Assembly (NCBI GenBank): GCA_024663395.1
Contig: JANFAH010000020.1
Coordinates: 1-64,000 of the forward strand
From: Pisolithus tinctorius
Lineage: Eukaryota; Basidiomycota; Agaricomycetes; Boletales; Pisolithaceae
Length of the DNA: 64,000 nucleotides
Direction of reading: 5' to 3'
Below, in pieces: positions 33,690 to 44,088 of this stretch (its first letter is position 1; every line of letters starts with the position of its first letter). The notes under the pieces are model-generated. The model had not been told where the DNA came from. It saw only the letters and a list, made by a program, of their open reading frames with translations, and ran no database searches. A program made the position numbers and the translations under genes.

Positions 33690-35850
33690 CACAAAACCCA
33701 AGACTCTCCAGTATTAAGTCCTCCAGCAACTAAATGAATCCACCAAGAAGGATCCTGTCAAGTGGTGGTGGGGCTGGAGAGCCTTCACGCAAGACGCGCA
33801 CGTATGATACGTTGTCAGAAGCATGCCAAACCTGTCACAACGATTGGTTAGCAAAATCTTGCCAGTACATAGCATCCGACGGTGACCTTATATCCACCAC
33901 CCGTCAGACCGGGATGGATACAACTTGTAAGAATGGGGAACACGGAATTCACCTCCATCACAATTTCGCTGCTCATGACTGGCCATCGCAGGCCGTTCGC
34001 ACGACCAAGGCCGAGCCCAGCAGCGAGACGCACCATCGAGCCGTCATGTCCGACACATATGTGCAGCTTGTGCTTCGGTCGCCCCTGTACCCCGACAACA
34101 TGACTTGTTACACCAATATGTGCAATATTGTCCCTCAGGTTCTCCTCACCTCCGTTGTAAGAAGTGTTCCGGTTGGACACGTGCCGCAAAGTATTTGCAA
34201 GCTCGGCAAAGAAAATATCGAACGCGAGTTTGACGTACTGGCTAGCTTGTAGTCCATCATTAAAAAGATAACTGTACCACGAGCAAATGCCGCGGCGCAA
34301 GCGGAGGGGTTTGAACGTTCGTTAGACGTAAAATCTGAAGCGGTCCCTAATGAAACAGTCCACACACCATCTTCGCGTCTTCTTGACTGACATAAGCACC
34401 AGTTACATTACACGGGAGGGAGTGTCCGTGGCACGTCCTGGACGTGAAGGTGTCAAAGAAGCGATCATCTGCGCAAACACGTGCAGTTGTGAAGAGAATG
34501 GACACAAGGAACATGAAACCAAGGTGGTACTTACACCAAGAATTCCACGCGTCTAGCCCAGTTGTGCCCAACGTTTCATCCAGCCTCCGCTGGAGTGGTC
34601 CATCCAAGACGACATGGCTTGCGCCTCGGCGCGGAGTTGACCAGCAACGGGGCACGCATAGTTCGGCACGAGTGGGTCGATCTAATTGGAAAACGTCATA
34701 TCTTGGCCCAGGAACAAGGGAACCACGCAAATCATATGTATGACCACGCACGATATCAGGCTGAATATACATGGGCCATTGTTTACTCGCAGTGTTGGGA
34801 TCCATACCGTAGAGCATCGCACCGGCTACTTGCTGCGTCCTCGGCTCCGTCGACGTTCGAACGTATATCTCCTTCTCGCTCACGTGCTCCAAAAACCTGA
34901 GTCTCTCATGGTATACTCCCCATCCTGTTCACACAGGCCGACGATATAAGCCCTGTAGCAGCTCGTACCCTCATAAACGTACCCGTCCATGTTTTATGGC
35001 ATCGTCAAGCCCTTCACGAGTAAGCTGTCCAGAGTCGCATGTACCCGCCCATATGCGATCTGCAAAAGGGTGGGGAAAAGGTGTCCTTGTTGCGGTGAAT
35101 ATTTGAGCCGTCCCGCCAGCGTATGACTGTGTGGTATGATGCTGGAGCAGTTCCATCCGGTGATGGGGTTGAGAGTGCGTTCGGACAGGTGAAGGTTATC
35201 TGGGGTGCGCTGTAGCATCGATGAGAATGGTTGACAAGTAGTAACAGCAAGGCCCCGACCTTGTGATGCCGCATGACCACTATGACGCACCGGAGTCGTG
35301 CACCAGACTCGTTTGGCAATGAGTAGTGATCAGGGTTGACATGAGGATACATTGCAGTAGTCGTAAGTATCCCATGGCAAATTGCTCAGTGTAGTGGACG
35401 TGTTGTAGCCTGAGACTGAAGGCGTCGAGGTCTACAGGACGGTCTGCTTGTGTACATTGTCCAGAAGAGTCCAGCGCACCTGCATCAGTTGCAACTACGT
35501 GCAAGTCGGATCTGTAAAAGGTGACAGTACTTCAATAGTAATGATCACGTCAAGACGGTGGGTTGTTCCATCCAACTCCATGCACCGCTAGTACAAGACC
35601 TTGAGAATTCCAGTTACATATGTACACATTTCCTCGCAACTCGAGTCGTCGATTCCGGCAACACGACACCACGGCGAGCAAGTTCGAAAATTGTAAAGAA
35701 ACTACGTAACTTAGCCATTGTATTTCTGTAAAACAAGAGTGCAGCAATGACTCTCAAGGATTATGACAGGCGAACTTGAAGGAGATTTAGTACTCATTCC
35801 CACTACAATGTGACTCACGCATCTCATGTGTCCTAGAAACATATCGCCTA
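33690..35850. other. Region with unrecognised open frames
   Basis: About 2.2 kb. The largest frames are 33734-34252 (+, 172 codons) and 34347-34892 (-, 181 codons). The minus frame includes a hydrophobic stretch (CKYHLGFMFLVSILFTTARV) just after a potential intron acceptor. Neither shows a family I know. Frames overlap on both strands and I cannot choose. Sequence near 34910-34985 has weak resemblance to 25785-25860. No gene is called. Confidence 0.35.
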
Positions 35851-35852
35851 CG

Positions 35853-36400
35853 TTACAATCCACTGGAATCGACGGGGCTTACGAGTGTCATCTTAACACG
35901 TCCCCGCTGTGTATTTTTATCTTTCTCCACGTCAATCCTCACCTTGACTTTATCGAAAAGGGCGATCGTAACCTCTCTCTCGTCGGGCCGTCTGGGACGG
36001 AAGGGTAACGGTGTAATTCTCTGCGTCCAACCGAACGTCTTGTTTGAACATGACGGGACCTTCCGAGCCCAATCTAGTATGCATTGGGCAGGAAATCCAA
36101 CGAAGCGAAGAGCAAGAACTGACTCGGGCACGAACACACCGAGCCCATTCCTAAATGTCCGGACGACGAATACTTCCTCGGCGACTCCCCTGACGTTTCC
36201 AGTTTTCGCAAGAACCTCCCCACGCTTGCGCAGCGCCAGGCCAACATAGAATTCAACGCTCGCGCGACCTACCATTTGCGCCATGCGATGTCCCTGGTTA
36301 AGGACGTCCATGATACGTTCTACATGGACTTTGGAATGGAAAGAAGGATGTAGTGGTGTATGTGCACTTGCCGCTGCGAGCTGGCGGTGCGCGAGGACGT
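35853..36400 (-). pseudogene. 3' fragment of exosome nuclease DIS3/RRP44
   Basis: Encodes only the C-terminal end of the RNB-family exosome catalytic subunit. The exon opens directly after a typical acceptor (TTTCCTTCAG) with DVLAHRQLAAA, the segment following the catalytic RNB core. It continues with NQGHRMAQMVGRASVEFYVG (family: RHRMAQ..GRASVEFYVG), the S1 domain start FVVRTFRNGLGVFVP and the final strand IALFDKVKVRIDVEKDKNTQ. The expected upstream text (SPIRRYAD and the nuclease core) is absent; upstream is the protease gene. With most of the protein missing it cannot be functional and is best read as a duplicated or translocated exon. The full gene must lie elsewhere. Confidence 0.8.
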
Positions 36401-36455
36401 CTGAAGGAAACCAGAGTAAGCAGTAAAATATCGTGAACAACGCTCGAGGCGATGC

Positions 36456-38060
36456 CTAGGTGACGAACGGCAGGTTGAAATCGGCCGTGAAGCCGAACGC
36501 CCTCAAGCGCTCCAGATTGAAGCTAATGGGCGTGGCATATGTAATGTCAGAGGTTTCCGTAGTGCCGCCACCGCCAGTGAGTAGACCATCGATGCGTCCG
36601 CTGCCGTCGACGATGATTGAACCCGAGTCACCCAGAGCAGAGAAGGGAACAGACTTGCTGTCAGCTGGGAGAATCGCCCATTCCTTGGAGATGATGCCAG
36701 GGCTGTTTCCGACGTAGTAGCGAATGTACGAAATGACACCGTTGGCGCGGCTGATGGGCAGGCCGGTCTTGCCACCGTTCTTGAGGACCATGATGTATTT
36801 CTCACCGTCCTGGTCGACCATCTGCGGGCGACGTGTCTCATCGACCGAAATGGTATCGTGGAGCCTCAGCAGGCGATCGGCGGGATACTTGAAATGGGTA
36901 CGGTTGCGAAAGTCGGGGTACATCTTGAGCATGAAGTCGGCGGAGTCGATCTCCGTGCCAAGGTCGATTACGTTCCCGCAGAAGTTGCTCGCGTCGATCT
37001 TGAACGTGTCGACCTCGATGACAGCGATGTCCTGAGTGAATCCGAGGGAATCGACATTGAACTGGATGGAGGAGCAAGGACACCACGACCGAGGATGCGA
37101 TCCGCTCGGTTGGCCCGCTTCGAGACGACCTCCTTGTAAAAGGTGTCAAATCTCTCGATCGCCTCTTCGCTGCATCCCGGAGACGCTCGGGCTCGGCGCG
37201 CTCATCCTCAACATCTTCTCCCTCCCTCCCCTCCGTCATCTGGCGACGCGCTTCCTGGTGCTCGGCAATCATTACCTTCCGCCCAATCTGACCCATGATG
37301 GACGCGACGAGATTCTTGTAAGCGGCGTCGCCGAGAAGGATCACTTTGTGGTGAGGCTGACTGGATTCTTGCACTCGATTGTCTCGTTTTTTGCCAGGCT
37401 CGGTGGGGAGATGATGTGCCGTGCAGTGACGAGGAAGACCTTGTCGGCAACACCAGACCTAGCGATGTAGAAGCTACCCGTTCCTTTAACATGCCGCCTT
37501 TTATCGGCACAGACGGGGAGGCCGAGCGCAACGCTCAGAGGGTCAACGAACGTGACAAGGGAATTAGACGAGAGGACCGGCGCGAGAAGCTTCGGGCTAA
37601 CCGACTTGAAGACACGGGATTCGCGGATCTCTACCTCGACGTCCTTGATGCCGCAGTTGTAGAGGACTTTGCGAGCATCGAAGGCCACAGTGCGGCCATT
37701 CTCACCGGAGAGGGACTCGGGCACGACTCCGATCCAGAGAATGACAGGGGCAGAGGACTCACCTACTATGCCAATGCGGACCGCGTCGAGCCTGGCCCAG
37801 TCCACCTTCATAGCACTGAGGCGGGCAATAACCTGGTCAGCGAAGCCGGCCTCCCAAAGCTCGACGATCTTGTGCTCGCCGACAGCGGGCAGCACCCACA
37901 CCTCGTTGATCGTGTTAGCCACGAAGCTTGGCCGAGAGGGCAGACCATAGTAGTAGCCCCTAACCTACTGGTAGGTGTAAGGGGCCATCCGCGCCGTCGC
38001 ACTCTGCGGTGAAGAGAGTCCGGTTTTGTCGCCGTCGGCGCTCAAAAAAAGAAGTCATAG
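36456..38060 (-). CDS. PA-clan (trypsin-like) serine protease homologue with frame breaks
   Basis: A large fungal protein with a chymotrypsin-like fold signature. The catalytic His lies in VFLVTARHII (near 37420) and the Ser in FSALGDSGSIIVDG (near 36625), followed by DGLLTGGGGTT and TYATPISF. The N-terminus includes GYYYGLPSRPSFVANTINEV; the exact start is unclear because a TAG sits between a candidate ATG and this block. Between the His and Ser motifs the frame changes three times (near 37360, 37155 and 37060), and each change is explained by one missing base, giving a continuous coiled linker and VIEVDTFKIDASNF. It ends at 36456. It is either a decayed gene or a gene with consensus indels. 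The substrate is unknown. Confidence 0.7.
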
Positions 38061-39193
38061 AGAGTTGCGATGAGAGTTGACTGTAGAGAACTGGTAAGAG
38101 AGAGGGGTTTGCTGATGTAATGCAAAGTATTTTCCCCGAAGTTTTTTGGAGACACTTGGCTAGTTCAATCCGAGCGAAGCTTGAGCTTGAGATCTGAGAC
38201 CTTTCGACCAAAACCATCCTACGGTGTGACTTATTGCTCTCTGCCTTCCGTCCAACTTCCGTCGCATATTTTGAACTAGCTTCTTATCTCCCTCTTCGCT
38301 CGCAAACCGTACGCAACGTCGTCGATCTCGCTCTCGGTCTGACAACCTAGTGCATAGTCCTTTGTTGCGAAATGCTGATATGTCCCTTTCACCCAGCGCT
38401 ATTAATACGATGCTCAGCCTTCCATGCGCTCTCTCGTCGAGGTACGTCTATTGAACATTCCCTCCACCTGAGCATGTATGTGAATCGAATGATGAGGTGC
38501 TTGCGCGCCTCTGCGGACCGCCGCCAGTTGAAAGGCACCATGTAGTCTCGCGTAAATGCTCTCGTCCAAACAGTTCATGCGTCGTGAATATCATCAGTGA
38601 ACGACGCGCAAAAGTGCATGGCACAACGCTGCAAACTGACATCTGCCCCCGATCTCCATTAATGACACCGCTCTCGTCCCCCCTCTCGGAACGCGCGACA
38701 AGCATGCTATCTCCTGCAGCACTGGCAGACGTTCCACATAGTCGTTGTAAACTTACGCATTGAAGTTTTGGCAAAGGCACGTCCGACGATGGGAGCTACT
38801 GATGATGTAGGATCTCTTGCAAGCGCGGGGGTTCTCCTCCGCGTTCGCCTGGGTCAGCTCGACTTGGATGGAATCCTTTTGAAAATGATGTGCTGATCTC
38901 GCAGATTACGGAGATACCATCGAATCGTAATACGGGCCATCGTTGAATGTCGCAGTCAGTGAAAAGGCCGCAGACACACCAGTAGGAAGATTGTCGTTGG
39001 ATGAACGAGGTTCACAATTGTTAGCGGTGTACACGCTGCCCCTAACTGTTAGTATAAATATTCCACCTCGACTGCGAGTACGCATCTTTTCTCTCTGATT
39101 CCGTCTTTTTTGGCGTCACTTCAAAGAAAAAAATTATACAATTGTCCGTGATGAAGAAAAACAAAAGAATAGAAAAGAATCCGGATGTACACC
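38061..39193. other. Intergenic, protease promoter and kinase 3' flank
   Basis: About 1.1 kb. A minus-strand frame at 38448-38780 (110 codons) has no recognisable motif and no clear splice context. The right part is the 3' flank of the kinase gene. No gene is called. Confidence 0.4.
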
Positions 39194-41340
39194 TCACCGC
39201 ACTACCGACGAAGGCACCCACTTCACGCCCAATGCATCATTCTGTCTTACTACTACCTTGCCCGTCGGGGATGCTGGACCCGGACCCAAACCCGTTTGTA
39301 CACCCTGCTGTTGCTGCTGCTGATACATCGAGCGCAACATCCTGATCCCACAATCTCGTGGAGCGACTTCTCCGCATTTCACGTGTGCCCTATCCAACAG
39401 GCACGCAAACACGGCGAAAACAAAAACCGTTCAGTGTCCAGAGAAAAGAGGGAGAGCTCACGTACCGAAGACCACAATCATCACATTCCAGAATAGGCTT
39501 CCACCCGATCCGCTTCATGCATATATCGCATTTATATCCCAACAGTCCGTTCCCGAACAGTATCTCCAGCGGATTCCACCCCCCTCCTCCTGGGGACGAT
39601 GTGGCATTGGGAGCTCGTTTCGCCCCGGGTTTGATCAGCGTGAATCGGTGTAGCGTGTGTATGGCCTGGATGGACGAGTGACCTCTCGTGGCCACTGCAA
39701 TGGAGGGGGTGGAAGTATGTGCAGTACGGTAGGTGTAGTTCGTCTGGACGGAGTGTGTGGAGTGCGTCGGTTCTGGTGGTATTGCAGAGCTGTCGGATGG
39801 AGATGAGGATGTGATATCAGGTGGTAAGGGGTCGGGAGTTGCGTTTGGGTCTTGCATTGGCTTGATCGTGAGGACAGACGATAAGGAGGGAATGATGGTA
39901 TGAACGAGGTTGGTACCATCACCCTCCGGGAGATCCGTGTAGCCTGGACGTGTTCAGTAGGGGCTGCACGCTGTTCTCGCTGTCTCCTGTACAATAATGG
40001 TGCGATAGAGTGTAAGGGGTGAAGCTGGAGGGTACTTACCATTGGTGGCCCCAAGAGTCATCACTCAACTCGACGCTGATGGGAGCGTTTTGTATCGCCT
40101 TGATAGCCTCTTCTTCGCTCGTACTCTCTTCGGCTCGATGGCACTGCAACGACTCCTCCGCCAAAAACACGGACGTCTGTCCGCCGATACCTTTACCAAT
40201 GCCCATCCCGAAACTGGGTATTCGAGGAGCACTCCCCGTCGTTTCCCTTTCGACATAAACTTAACGCTGCCTAAATGTAGATCTTCTGTTCGGTCGGACA
40301 ACCTCTGCTTCGATGTCCCTCAGACGGTCGAGGATGGCGCGAGTTGTCGGTCGGGCGGCGGGATCGTTGGCTATGCAGTCTAGACAGAGTGCGAGGAATG
40401 CCGACGGACATCCTGGGTTTGCCAGTCTTCGTACCTCGTCCGGGTCTATACCGAACGTGGAGCCGGTCCTCGCGAAGTGCTCCTCATCAGCCACCTTCCT
40501 CGCCGCAATCTCGCAAAATATAACACCCATCGAGAAAATATCCGTTGGGAGGTCAAACTCTTGCCAAGCAGAATTTCGGGCGACATGTACGAATCCGTTC
40601 CACAAAACGTCAACCGTTTGCTTTCCTCTGCGTTGCGTGCTGCGATACGTGCGAACCCGAAATCGGTGATCTTGAGACGACCGTTGGTTGTGACGAGGAG
40701 GTTTTCGCCTTTGATATCGCGGTGGATGCATTTGCGGGCGTGGAGGTATGCGATTGCGCGCGCGATATCCGTGGCGAAGGATATGCGGAGACGCCATGGG
40801 AACGGGTTGGTTTTGTCAACTATGTACATGCGCAAGTTGCCTGCTGCGATGGGAATACGGGTCTCTGATGAGATTTAATGATCTTACCGTTCTCGATGTA
40901 TTCAGATACGATGAAGATACGTCCGTCTGGGGGAGGTGCACGCGAAAGTCCCAGGTAGAGGACGACGTTTGGATGGCGCGATTCCCTATGTAATGCGATT
41001 CCGTGTGAGGAGTTAGAAGACAGTCGATTATTTACTTCATGAGTCTCCATTCTCTCTCGAAGTACTTGGCTACGTTGTAGCTGTTTGAGGGAAGGACCTC
41101 TTTAATCGCGACCTCGATGCCGAGGTAGGAGCCTGATAAGACATAGAGATGGGTGTTTGGAGTAACGTTTGTGGGTATGTATGCGCTACACCTCTGTAGA
41201 CGTTGCCGAATGAGCCGGACCCCAGCTTCTTCCACTTACCCTTGATGTCCTAATGGTGAGAACGAGTGTAAGTAGGGTATTTTGTAGGATGACACCCAGC
41301 AACATACGTCGAATGGGATGACATCGAAAGCATCTGACAT
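39194..41340 (-). CDS. TKL/LISK-like protein kinase with C-terminal C1 domain
   Basis: A Ser/Thr (tyrosine-kinase-like group) protein kinase with several introns. The ATG at 41340 begins MSDAFDVIPFD; the second exon holds the glycine loop LGSGSFGNVYRG. Next come VAIKEVLP (catalytic Lys), HPNVVLYLGL, the catalytic loop HRDIKGEN, TDFGFA, the activation segment end FCGTDSYMSPE and DIFSMGVIFCEIAA. A linker follows (GMGIGKGIGGQTSVF, then Ser/Pro-rich). The C-terminus carries a C1 zinc finger: CDICMKRIGWKPILECDDC, then after an intron AHVKCGEVAPRDC. A poly-Gln run (six Q) precedes the end. I found no frame lesion. The C1 domain, which binds diacylglycerol or membranes in other kinases, is C-terminal here. 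A copy of the 3' end lies at 32.4 kb. Confidence 0.85.
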
Positions 41341-42580
41341 GGCTGATGGTAGGACGAGCGAGGGGCATCCCCGCGGACATCATTTCGGGCTGGGCTGGCT
41401 CTCCTGACCTGACACGACACGTGACCACCTCCCGCTGTTCAGGGGTTTTGTTGCAGCAGTCGACCAGGATGCCACAAGCCCAGAGTCCGAGAGACTACTG
41501 TTCGAATATTCAACGCTGGGACTGTACGTGCCCTCTGACGTCAGTGCTAGCCGATATTGCTTTTTCCCACGTCCTCGAGACTTGCTGTCACCGGAACAAT
41601 CAAGTGAAAATTCCAGAAGGACCCTCTCTAGTCAGTGAATACACAAGACAGTCTATTGATCACACAGGTCGCATGATCCTCACCCTGCCTTGCTTGCTCC
41701 AGCTCGCCTTGGTCTTAGCTGGACACGACTTCAACCTGTCCAACGCGCACTGTGTCCACGGTGCGGATTTTCGCAGGTCTGAATGATCCGCTCGTCATGG
41801 GCGACGTTTTCAGACATTCAACTGTCATGTTTCACTTTGACTTTGCGAACGCATTGCAATCGCAACAGTTTTAACGTGGCCGAGAGAAGGAAATGGAAAA
41901 GGTTGACCTGCCCGAAAACTGGAAACGAGTCCATTTTCTGTTCAGGTCGACGGCTACATACTTTGCTTTGCAGCCGCAGCCTACACCAAGCCCCAGAGCG
42001 TGGACCTCAAGGTTTCATCCTTTTTTGCAAAAGATCAAGCCGTTGGACTCTTCTGACGGATCTGGTCATTCTTATATGCACACAGCTTCGGTCACTAACC
42101 TGGCCGATATCAGTGCTTCAATAAGGTGACGGCATACCAAGTGTCGAAGAAGACCCCGAGACAGAGCCAGGTAAGTCTAGCTAGTCAGTATAACAAGTGT
42201 AGAATGTCACTCTTCCACTGCGTACCACAGGCACCCAACTCTACCGCGGGTCGGACAGGTCGGTGTCAACGCACCTGATGAGGCATGGTTTTCGTTCCCC
42301 GACCGCGATGTTACCTGTGAACTAGTTTTCTCGCACGTCTCAAGCAAAGCTCAGGACTCCGAATCGATCCGGATGCCGTTTAATAGTGCCCGCAAGTCGC
42401 TGGATGAGACTTAAGACGGGATCCACGGTCGCACTGTCACATCCCTTTCAACAGTTCGAGCAGAAAGCGTTGCCCAACTGAAATTCTACAGCTTGTATAG
42501 TACATGGTGATTTGAAGTATGCATATGGGTGCACATAACATGTGGTGTCTTACAGGCAAGTGCATCTCGACAAGTCGACC
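41341..42580. other. Region with short unrecognised exons
   Basis: About 1.2 kb between the kinase start and the HET-2 3' end. Possible plus-strand coding pieces are a short hydrophobic peptide (LTLPCLLQLALVLAGHDF, near 41680) that could be a signal peptide, a frame at 41893-42129 and FSFPDRDVTCELVFSHVS near 42290. No family was recognised and no consistent gene model was found. The left end should contain the kinase promoter. Confidence 0.35.
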
Positions 42581-43997
42581 TCATACGATTTCCGGAACCA
42601 GCACTTCACTGTCTAGGATACTATCCAGGTCTTGGACGCAAGCCACAATTTCAGAATCACTTGCGATTCTCTCATACTCGTTATGAGGCAGCCGCCTTAG
42701 CAGGAGTGCATTGAATGGCTGCTCGAGTTGTTCCAATAACTTCCACGGAGCATCTATGTCACTGTCCACCTGTGCTTCAAGCCATTTTGGATGCCAAGGA
42801 CGAACGAGGACATATGATCCAGACGTTTCCTCAAGATTGACGGACAGTGTGACCTCGATGGGCCGCAGGTGTGGTGCGTGAATCTCATACACGCAACACG
42901 AGGGGCTGGTAGAACCAGTGTGAAGCGGTTTGACCGTCGTGACCCAGTGGGCGATGCAGGGCAGCGTAAGCCTCTGATTGACAAACCGCGCACGCGGTAA
43001 CTTCGCAAGGGAACTGTACAACTTCCGCGCCTTTTCAAGGTCGAGGCCATCCGTCCACTGGTATCGTGGTAGTTGCTGGTACACAGGGTAATGTCTGGTA
43101 TGGCGCGAGATCGGCAGGAAAACAGCTATGGATAGAGGACGCCTCCCCGACCCAATCCAAGACCGAAATGTCTCCAGAACGTGATATAATTTCCGCTAGC
43201 AAACGTCCAAGCGCGTTCTCCGCAGATTCGCCATAAAGGACTGGTAAGTGCAGCCTGAAAATACCAAAAAGAGAATACGCGACATCTTCTGGCCGAGTGG
43301 TACGTCGGCTCGATGCCCACTGAAGCCTCGATCGTGCTTCGTCCATGCCTGGGTAGAAATTCACAAGATGCCACTCTGCTATTCCAGTTGCCTTCTGAAG
43401 CTCTGCAAGCATAGTGGGATCCGCTTTGTGATTTGCCACTTCACGATTCATGCAGAGCGACCAGTCCTGTGTATAGAACAATATGGTGGGCGAAGCCAGT
43501 AACTCTTGCAGAGTCCAACCTCGCTTGAACCAGATACTGTCTACAAGCGAACAGGGGTTGGAGACGTCGGACAGGTACACGAGCGTCAGGGAGGACCGAC
43601 GATACCATGAAAACATGGAGCCAATGGCCTCTTGAAGTTCGGCGCTGCTATCTTTGTCGATGCAACAAGTGTCGCTCCATGCCCATAGGAAACCACGTCC
43701 GAAAGCACAAAGACAAAACTCTTGGAGCTTGACCAGACACTCTGTACCACTCAAGTCATAACGTTCTTGCCTTCAACGTCACGTAGTAATGGTTCGCTGC
43801 TCTCCCACCTGTGGGAAAGCATGACATATCGAAAGAAATTGATGACTGTCGCGGATCCGCGTTTCACGTAGCTGGCCATCAAGCGTAGATATTGACGAAA
43901 GTAGTTGGCCGTATTGAGGACTAGCTTCGAAATGGGATAGCTGCGCATCTCGATTACACAGGATGCCGGTCGTGGTATGCAACAGTCGTAATGGCAT
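42581..43997 (-). CDS. HET-domain protein 2, with frame breaks
   Basis: Second HET-type protein, from a family unlike HET-1. The ATG at 43997 gives MPLRLLHTTTGILCNRDAQL, a usual start for this subgroup. A frame change near 43835 leads to YVMLSHRWESSEPLL and another near 43755 to SDTCCIDKDSSAELQEAIGS, then WFKRGWTLQELLA and RTTRPEDVAYSLFGIFRLHL. A third change near 43080 leads into the C-terminal half (DLEKARKLYSSLAKLPRARF), ending at 42581. Each break is a single-base event, the first an extra T in a T-rich run, the second a missing base. All HET core motifs are present. It could be decayed or affected by consensus indels. Confidence 0.75.
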
Positions 43998-44088
43998 GTT
44001 TCCGAGTGTTTCAGAGACAATTTTCCTTATTAATTGTTTCAGATGGTGGCGACTAGAGCTTGAGGTACTGGTCCCCGCTACGGGAAGT
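43998..44088. promoter_or_regulatory. Short spacer upstream of HET-2
   Basis: Only 91 bases separate the HET-2 start from the end of the upstream GTPase-TPR gene on the same strand, so the HET-2 promoter must be very compact or overlap the 3' end of that gene. No motif was identified. Confidence 0.3.

Noticed and set aside
33734..34252. 172-codon plus-strand frame as a gene
   Set aside because: Overlapped by a 150-codon frame on the other strand; no motif, and composition does not favour either.
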